A stretch of 64,000 nucleotides of DNA from positions 1 through 64,000 of the forward strand of contig JBCBGF010000003.1 of the NCBI GenBank assembly GCA_038526915.1, given 5' to 3'. The translations under genes were made by a program, and so were the position numbers. Under the pieces are notes generated by a model that ran no database searches, was not told the origin of the DNA, and saw nothing but the letters and a program-made list of their open reading frames with translations. Below, piece by piece: positions 59,417 to 64,000 of the stretch; position 1 is the first letter of the stretch, and each line of letters begins with the position of its first letter. The DNA is from JBCBGF01 sp038526915 (GTDB lineage: Bacteria > Pseudomonadota > Alphaproteobacteria > Rhodobacterales > Rhodobacteraceae).

Positions 59417-60163
59417 GTGCCCATCTTCGCAGACATCGCCCCCCAGGCCCTGGCCTGGATTGCCGCCGCCGCGCTGGTGGCGGGGTTGGTGCGCGGGTTT
59501 TCAGGGTTTGGAACGGCGATGATCTATCTGCCCGTTGCGGGGCAGTTCCTGTCGCCCGGCGCCGCGCTCACCGCGCTTGTCATCATGGATATCGTGGCGC
59601 CGATGGCCATGGTTCCACGCGCCCTGCGCGATGGAGACCCGCCCGATGTCCTGCGTCTCGCGCTTGGGCTTGCCCTCGCGATGCCCCTCGGCGTCTGGGT
59701 GCTGACGCTCGTGCCAGCGGAGGTGTTTCGCTACGCCGTATCCGCCCTCACGCTGGGCCTTCTTGTCCTTCTTATCGCGGGGTTTCGCTATCAGGGCAGG
59801 CTGACCCCGCCCATGGTCACGGGAACCGGGGCGCTCGGCGGCCTGCTGGGTGGATCCGTCGGCCTGCCGGGGCCGCCAGTCATCATGCTTTATATGGCGA
59901 GCCCCCACCCGGCATCGGCGATCCGGGCCAATATCACGCTCTACCTGATCCTCGCCGATATCGCGCTCATTACGCTGCTGTGGCTGTTTGGTGAGCTGGT
60001 TTGGAATGCCCTTGCGCTCGGCGCTGCCCTGCTCATCCCCTATCCGATCGGTATCATGGTGGGCGGACGGCTGTTCGTGCCTGAGTACGAAGCGCTCTAC
60101 CGCGCCGTGGCATACGTCATCATCGCCGTCTCGGCCCTTTCCGGGCTACCGGTTTGGGATTAA
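59417..60163 (+). CDS. TauE/SafE-family permease, second of a tandem pair
   Basis: A 248-residue protein with the same topology. The signature is VRGFSGFGTAMIYLPVAGQF, and the second repeat ALGGLLGGSVGLPGPPVIML. The start is a GTG at 59417, ten bases after the previous stop. The two copies are clear paralogues but have diverged, so they are not a recent duplication. Confidence 0.87.
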   Translation: MPIFADIAPQALAWIAAAALVAGLVRGFSGFGTAMIYLPVAGQFLSPGAALTALVIMDIVAPMAMVPRALRDGDPPDVLRLALGLALAMPLGVWVLTLVPAEVFRYAVSALTLGLLVLLIAGFRYQGRLTPPMVTGTGALGGLLGGSVGLPGPPVIMLYMASPHPASAIRANITLYLILADIALITLLWLFGELVWNALALGAALLIPYPIGIMVGGRLFVPEYEALYRAVAYVIIAVSALSGLPVWD

Positions 60164-60172
60164 GTTCGCCCC

Positions 60173-60526
60173 ATGCGCATGAATGAGATCACTTATACCG
60201 ACGCCGTACCCGTTGAGGGCTACGGACCCGGCTTTTTCCGGATCGGCGGCAAGGTCCACGAAGGCCCCATCGCCGTCCTGCCCAGCGGGGTCGCAACCTG
60301 GGGCGGGTATGACGATGCGGGCACGCTCACCGCGGCCGCCGAGGCTCTCGACGTGGTCTTCGTGGGCACCGGGGCCGAGATCGCCTATATCCCGCCCGCC
60401 TTCCGCGCCGCGCTGGAAGAGGCCGGGCTGGGGGTTGAGATCATGTCGTCGCCCGCCGCCTGCCGCACCTATAACGTCCTTCTCAGCGAAGGACGCCGCG
60501 TCGCGCTGGCTCTGATCCCGGTCTGA
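60173..60526 (+). CDS. Mth938-like (DUF498) protein
   Basis: A 117-residue protein of the Mth938/DUF498 fold. VEGYGPGFFRIGGKVHEGPI and the C-terminal EIMSSPAACRTYNVLLSEGR are characteristic. The human relative NDUFAF3 helps assemble respiratory complex I; bacterial function is unclear. It sits between secF-linked permeases and ccmA; the YajC-SecDF-DUF498 neighbourhood is common in alphaproteobacteria. ATG at 60173 or 60179. Confidence 0.88.
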   Translation: MRMNEITYTDAVPVEGYGPGFFRIGGKVHEGPIAVLPSGVATWGGYDDAGTLTAAAEALDVVFVGTGAEIAYIPPAFRAALEEAGLGVEIMSSPAACRTYNVLLSEGRRVALALIPV

Positions 60527-60567
60527 CGGCGCTTTTCCACGCGCCCGTAACGGGTTAAGCCCCTGAC

Positions 60568-61185
60568 ATGGAGCTTCAGGTAACTGATCTGGCCTGCGAC
60601 CGGGGCGGGGTGCCCGTGCTGGAAGGTGTCACGTTCACCCTATCGGCGGGCGCGGCGTTGATCCTGCGCGGGCCGAACGGATCGGGCAAGACAACGCTGT
60701 TGCGCACGCTTGCGGGCCTTCAGCCGCCACTTGCCGGCGAAGTTTCGATGCCGGGGGACACGGTGGCCCATGCCGGTCACGCGGATGGGATCAAACCGAC
60801 GCTCACAGTGTCCGAGAACTTGTCATTTTGGGCGGCGATCTATGGCACCCGCGACATTGACCCGGCGCTCGACGGGTTCGACCTGCGCGCCTATCGCGAT
60901 CGCCCCGCGCAGAACCTGTCCGCCGGCCAAAAGCGGCGGCTGGGCCTTGCGCGGCTGGCGGTGACGGGCCGCCCGCTTTGGATGCTGGATGAGCCCACGG
61001 TTTCGCTTGATGCGGCGAGCGTGGCCCTGTTTGCAGCCGCCCTCCAGCGCCATCTGGGCAGCGGTGGCGCGGCTCTGATTGCCACCCATATCGATCTGGG
61101 TTTTGAGGCCGAGGTGCTGGATGTCGGCCAGTTCAAGGCCCGCGCCCACAGCCCGGCAGGTGCCTTTGACGAGGCGTTCGAATGA
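60568..61185 (+). CDS. ccmA: Heme exporter ATPase CcmA
   Basis: A 205-residue ABC ATPase. Walker A is LRGPNGSGKTTLLRT, the signature NLSAGQKRRLGLARL and Walker B LWMLDEPTVSLD. It acts with CcmB (and CcmC) to release holo-CcmE in cytochrome c maturation. The stop overlaps the ccmB start by ATGA. Confidence 0.95.
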   Translation: MELQVTDLACDRGGVPVLEGVTFTLSAGAALILRGPNGSGKTTLLRTLAGLQPPLAGEVSMPGDTVAHAGHADGIKPTLTVSENLSFWAAIYGTRDIDPALDGFDLRAYRDRPAQNLSAGQKRRLGLARLAVTGRPLWMLDEPTVSLDAASVALFAAALQRHLGSGGAALIATHIDLGFEAEVLDVGQFKARAHSPAGAFDEAFE

Positions 61186-61838
61186 TCGCGCTTCTCTCCC
61201 GCGACCTGCGCATCGCGATCCGGGCGGGCGGCGGATTTGGGCTGGCTCTCGCGTTTTTCCTGATCGTGACAGCGCTCGTGCCGTTCGGTGTCGGCCCCGA
61301 CACCGCCGTCTTGACCCGCATCGCCCCCGGCATCCTGTGGGTCGGCGCTCTACTGGCCTGCCTCTTGTCGCTCGACCGGATCTTTGCCCTCGATTTTGAA
61401 GATGGCACCCTTGATTTGCTCGCCACTGCCCCGATCCCGCTGGAGGCCGTCGTCAGCGTCAAGGCGCTCGCCCACTGGATCACCACGGGCCTGCCCCTCA
61501 CGCTGGCTGCCCCGGTATTGGGCGTCCTTCTGAACCTGGCCCCCGGCGGCTATTTGTGGCTCTTCATCAGCCTCGCTGTCGGAACACCCGCCCTCTCGAT
61601 CATCGGCGCGTTCGGCGCCGCCCTTACCGTGGGCCTCAAACGCGGCGGACTGTTGCTTTCGCTATTGGTTCTGCCCCTTTACGTCCCCACGCTCATCTTC
61701 GGGGCCGAGGTTGTGCGGCGCGGGGCCGAGGGGCTGAGCACCGCCACGCCGCTGGCCCTGCTCGCGGGAATCACCGCTGGCACCGTGGCCCTTTTACCCT
61801 TTGCCGCGGCGGCCGTTCTCCGCGTCAATCTGCGCTAG
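61182..61838 (+). CDS. ccmB: Heme exporter membrane protein CcmB
   Basis: A 218-residue six-helix permease. RDLRIAIRAGGGFGLALAFF at the start and FEDGTLDLLATAPIPLEAVV in the first loop are CcmB hallmarks. It forms the CcmAB transporter with the preceding ATPase. Confidence 0.94.
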   Translation: MIALLSRDLRIAIRAGGGFGLALAFFLIVTALVPFGVGPDTAVLTRIAPGILWVGALLACLLSLDRIFALDFEDGTLDLLATAPIPLEAVVSVKALAHWITTGLPLTLAAPVLGVLLNLAPGGYLWLFISLAVGTPALSIIGAFGAALTVGLKRGGLLLSLLVLPLYVPTLIFGAEVVRRGAEGLSTATPLALLAGITAGTVALLPFAAAAVLRVNLR

Positions 61839-61892
61839 GGGCTGTCAGGGATGTGTCTTGTTGCCCTTATGCTGCCGAACTAGATATCACGC

Positions 61893-62621
61893 ATGTCGTT
61901 TTGGGAATATGCCAATCCGCGCAAGTTCATGGCCGTCTCTGATAAGGCGCTGCCATGGCTGTTTACGTCCGCGGGGCTGGCACTGGCCATTGGCTTGATC
62001 TGGGGCTTTTTCTTTACCCCCGATGACTTCCGCCAAGGCTCGACTGTCAAGATCATCTACCTGCATGTCCCATCGGCCATGATGGCGATAAACACCTGGG
62101 CGATGATGCTGGTGGCCTCGCTCATCTGGATCGTGCGGCGGCACCATGTCTCGGCGCTTGCCGCCCGCGCTGCCGCGCCCGTGGGCGTGACGTTCACCAT
62201 TATCGCTCTGGCCACCGGTGCGATCTGGGGCCAGCCCATGTGGGGCACCTGGTGGGCTTGGGATCCGCGCCTCACGGCCTTTCTGATCCTGTTTCTGTTC
62301 TACCTGGGCTACATCGCCCTCTGGCAAGCCATCGAAGACCCCGACACCGCCGCCGACCTCACCAGCGTCCTGTGCCTCGTGGGCACCGTCTTTGCCGTCA
62401 TCTCGCGCTATGCGCTGATCTTCTGGAACCAGGGCCTGCACCAGGGGGCCAGCCTGTCGCTCGACAAGGAAGAAAACATCTCGGACGTGTTCTACTTCCC
62501 CCTTCTCTTCGCGATCGCAGGTTTCGTCCTGCTCTTCATCGCTCTTGTTTTCTACCGCACGCGGACCGAAATCCGGCTGCGGCGCCTGCATGCCATCGGC
62601 CTGAAGGAGCGGATGACCTGA
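61893..62621 (+). CDS. ccmC: Heme-handling protein CcmC
   Basis: A 242-residue membrane protein with six helices and the tryptophan-rich heme-binding motif WGTWWAWDPRLT. Two flanking histidines for heme lie in YLHVPSAMMAI and NQGLHQGAS. It loads heme onto CcmE. Its stop shares one base with the ccmD start. Confidence 0.96.
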   Translation: MSFWEYANPRKFMAVSDKALPWLFTSAGLALAIGLIWGFFFTPDDFRQGSTVKIIYLHVPSAMMAINTWAMMLVASLIWIVRRHHVSALAARAAAPVGVTFTIIALATGAIWGQPMWGTWWAWDPRLTAFLILFLFYLGYIALWQAIEDPDTAADLTSVLCLVGTVFAVISRYALIFWNQGLHQGASLSLDKEENISDVFYFPLLFAIAGFVLLFIALVFYRTRTEIRLRRLHAIGLKERMT

Positions 62622-62773
62622 TGCCCGATCTAGGCCAATACGCGGTCGAGGTCTTGTCGGCCTACGCTGTGTCGCTGGGATCGCTGGTAGCCCTGATCGG
62701 GTTCAGCATTTGGCGCGGCAAGCGGGTGAAACGCGCGTTGGAAGATGCGGAGGCTCGGATACGCAATGGCTAA
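62621..62773 (+). CDS. ccmD: Cytochrome c maturation protein CcmD
   Basis: A 50-residue protein with one membrane helix (VLSAYAVSLGSLVALIGFSI) and a basic tail, as usual for CcmD. It stabilises the CcmABCD-CcmE complex. The ATG at 62621 overlaps the ccmC stop, and the end overlaps ccmG by eight bases. Confidence 0.88.
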   Translation: MPDLGQYAVEVLSAYAVSLGSLVALIGFSIWRGKRVKRALEDAEARIRNG

Positions 62774-63302
62774 AGTCTCACCCCTGATGATCGCGCCGCC
62801 GGTGATCTTTGCCGCACTCGCCGCGATGTTCTACTTCGGGATGCAGCGGGAAGATCCCGACGCGCTGCCGTCGGTTCTGATCGGCCAGCCCGCCCCCGCA
62901 ATGACGCTGACACCACTGGGATCGGAGCCTACGTTCTCAGTTGAGGATCTGTCCCAGCCCGGCGTCAAACTGGTCAACTACTGGGCCAGCTGGTGCGGGC
63001 CCTGCCGGGTGGAACATCCCAATATTCAGGCTTTGGCTGATGAAGGCATCCCGGTTTACGGCGTGAACTACAAAGACGATCCCGCCAAAGCGCAGGCGTT
63101 TTTGGAAGAGCTCGGAAACCCCTATGTTGCGATTGGCGCGGACAATGCCGGGCGTACCGGCCTTGATTGGGGCCTTTACGGTGTGCCGGAGACCTTTGTG
63201 ATCGATGGCGACGGAAATGTCGTTCTGCGCTTTGCCGGCCCCATCACCCAGCGCGCGTTGGAAGCACAGGTCCGGCCCGCCATTGAAGCCGCGCGCGAAT
63301 AA
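62766..63302 (+). CDS. ccmG: Thiol-disulfide protein CcmG/DsbE
   Basis: A 178-residue membrane-anchored thioredoxin. The anchor (LMIAPPVIFAALAAMFYFGM) is followed by the active site WASWCGPCRVEHP and GLYGVPETFVID with the cis-proline. It reduces the CXXCH cysteines of apocytochrome c. It ends the ccmABCDG operon; ccmE, ccmF and ccmH are not in the window. Confidence 0.95.
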   Translation: MAKVSPLMIAPPVIFAALAAMFYFGMQREDPDALPSVLIGQPAPAMTLTPLGSEPTFSVEDLSQPGVKLVNYWASWCGPCRVEHPNIQALADEGIPVYGVNYKDDPAKAQAFLEELGNPYVAIGADNAGRTGLDWGLYGVPETFVIDGDGNVVLRFAGPITQRALEAQVRPAIEAARE

Positions 63303-63737
63303 GCCCGTAGACATCCCAGAAAACAGGTTCGCCCGGCCAATGTCTGGATCCAAGAATCCAACCTCAGCCGGGCGATGGCTAGCCTTCCCCAAAGAGCGCG
63401 ATGTACGGGCGACGCCCGCGGCAGCACAAAATTACTGACTACATCGAGCCCGCGACGGCCAACACAATCAACACTGACAGTTCCAGAATGGGAACCGGCA
63501 CTCGTAACAACCGATAGCGGGCAGGTCTTCGTACTGGAGACCACTCATTACGCATCACAATTCGCCCCCTTCGTGGCCATAGAATTGCCGCAATCCCCGC
63601 GTCACGGAAGGAAACAGTCTGTTTCCACCGCTATCGTTTCGCGATTTGGAGTGGAGAATGCCGCACTGCGGCGAATGTTTCCCAAAGATAACAAGGGATC
63701 AGGGCAAAATGTCAAATTTCTATGACAAACCAACTGT
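63303..63737. other. Spacer without a supported gene
   Basis: About 435 bases between ccmG and the SDR gene. The longest open frame (63375-63725, plus) lacks a recognisable domain, has weak start support, and its composition differs from the genes around it. The last 100 bases are AT-rich. It may be a decayed gene or a control region. Confidence 0.4.
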
Positions 63738-64000
63738 CTAGAGGCGATAGCCGCCGGATACATCCAAAACGGTGCCAGTGACCCAGGCCGATGCGTCTTC
63801 GGCAAAGAATCGCACAACTTTCGCGATATCTTGCGGGGTGCCCACTCGCCCAAGTGCGGTGTCCTTGATGAAAAGCTGGTTCAGCTCATCGGGCCTGGGC
63901 GCTTCGGGGATTTCCGTCGCACCAGGGGCGACAGCATTCACGCGAATGCCTTTGGGTCCAAGGATCTTTGCGGCGGCCTTGGTGTAGGTCTCCAGCGCGG
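63738..64000 (-). CDS. Short-chain dehydrogenase/reductase, C-terminal part
   Basis: The C-terminal 87 residues or so of an SDR whose N-terminus lies beyond the right edge of the window. Features are ALETYTKAAAKILGPKGIRV, NAVAPGATEIPEAP (the conserved NxVxPG) and the end SAWVTGTVLDVSGGYRL. The active-site tyrosine and NAD-binding motif would be outside. Substrate unknown. Confidence 0.88.
   Translation of the reverse strand, partial: ALETYTKAAAKILGPKGIRVNAVAPGATEIPEAPRPDELNQLFIKDTALGRVGTPQDIAKVVRFFAEDASAWVTGTVLDVSGGYRL

Noticed and set aside
63375..63725. A 116-codon plus-strand frame after ccmG
   Set aside because: No family resemblance and no convincing ribosome site. I treat the interval as non-coding or decayed.
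1..64000. CRISPR array or rRNA/tRNA genes
   Set aside because: No regularly spaced direct repeats, rRNA segments or complete tRNA cloverleaf were found by eye on either strand; a program scan would be more reliable.

Overview
The window looks like a chromosome segment of a marine Rhodobacteraceae (Roseobacter-type alphaproteobacterium). The evidence is high GC, the tetrameric sarcosine oxidase cluster soxBDAG, the clpS / ATM1-type ABC order, yajC-secD-secF followed by ccmABCDG, yfgM-bamB-der, and an integrative element with the DUF736 / DUF2493 / Toprim / ParB / DUF932 backbone usual in alphaproteobacteria. Genus was not determined.

Region 1 (1 to about 5950) is accessory DNA of mixed origin. 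It holds a LysE-type exporter, a divergent TauE exporter and LysR regulator, a P-loop kinase, a decayed IS21-family end, a gene remnant, and a MarR regulator with two palindromic operators facing a two-gene membrane operon (unknown protein plus DUF1772).

Region 2 (about 5951 to 27158) is an integrated conjugative or mobilizable element read mostly on the minus strand. It runs integrase, DUF932, a RES/Xre toxin-antitoxin pair, ParB-like protein, Toprim protein, DUF2493, a membrane protein, DUF736, a cargo block, DUF2285-type regulators (one frameshifted), HTH, DUF2840, TraF-like peptidase, lytic transglycosylase, relaxase, TraG/VirD4 coupling protein and a CopG-like protein. The trb mating-pair genes expected after the CopG-like gene are absent here. 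The integrase abuts dusA, and the first dozen codons of dusA are AT-rich, as expected for insertion into the 5' end of dusA. Two things stand out. One is a tightly overlapping three-gene cargo cassette (HTH-ASCH, PIN-GNAT-ASCH-like, adenylate-kinase-like P-loop protein; 14133-17000). The other is a family of structured 5' leaders just upstream of four backbone genes (DUF736, DUF2493, ParB-like, DUF932), with conserved spacing and compensatory base changes.

Region 3 (27159-64000) is core chromosome. It carries dusA, a putative 2OG-Fe(II) oxygenase, DUF1289, ruvX and ccmI; then soxB-D-A-G with four small membrane-protein genes inserted, two of them paralogous; then sodB, a ccdAB toxin-antitoxin pair, a LOG-family gene, a LysM protein, clpS and an ATM1-type exporter. 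After these come an RND efflux pair, yfgM-like/bamB/der, a TspO-like membrane protein, an EF-hand secreted protein, serS, yajC-secDF, two tandem TauE-type permeases, an Mth938-like protein, ccmABCDG and the C-terminal part of an SDR gene cut by the window end.
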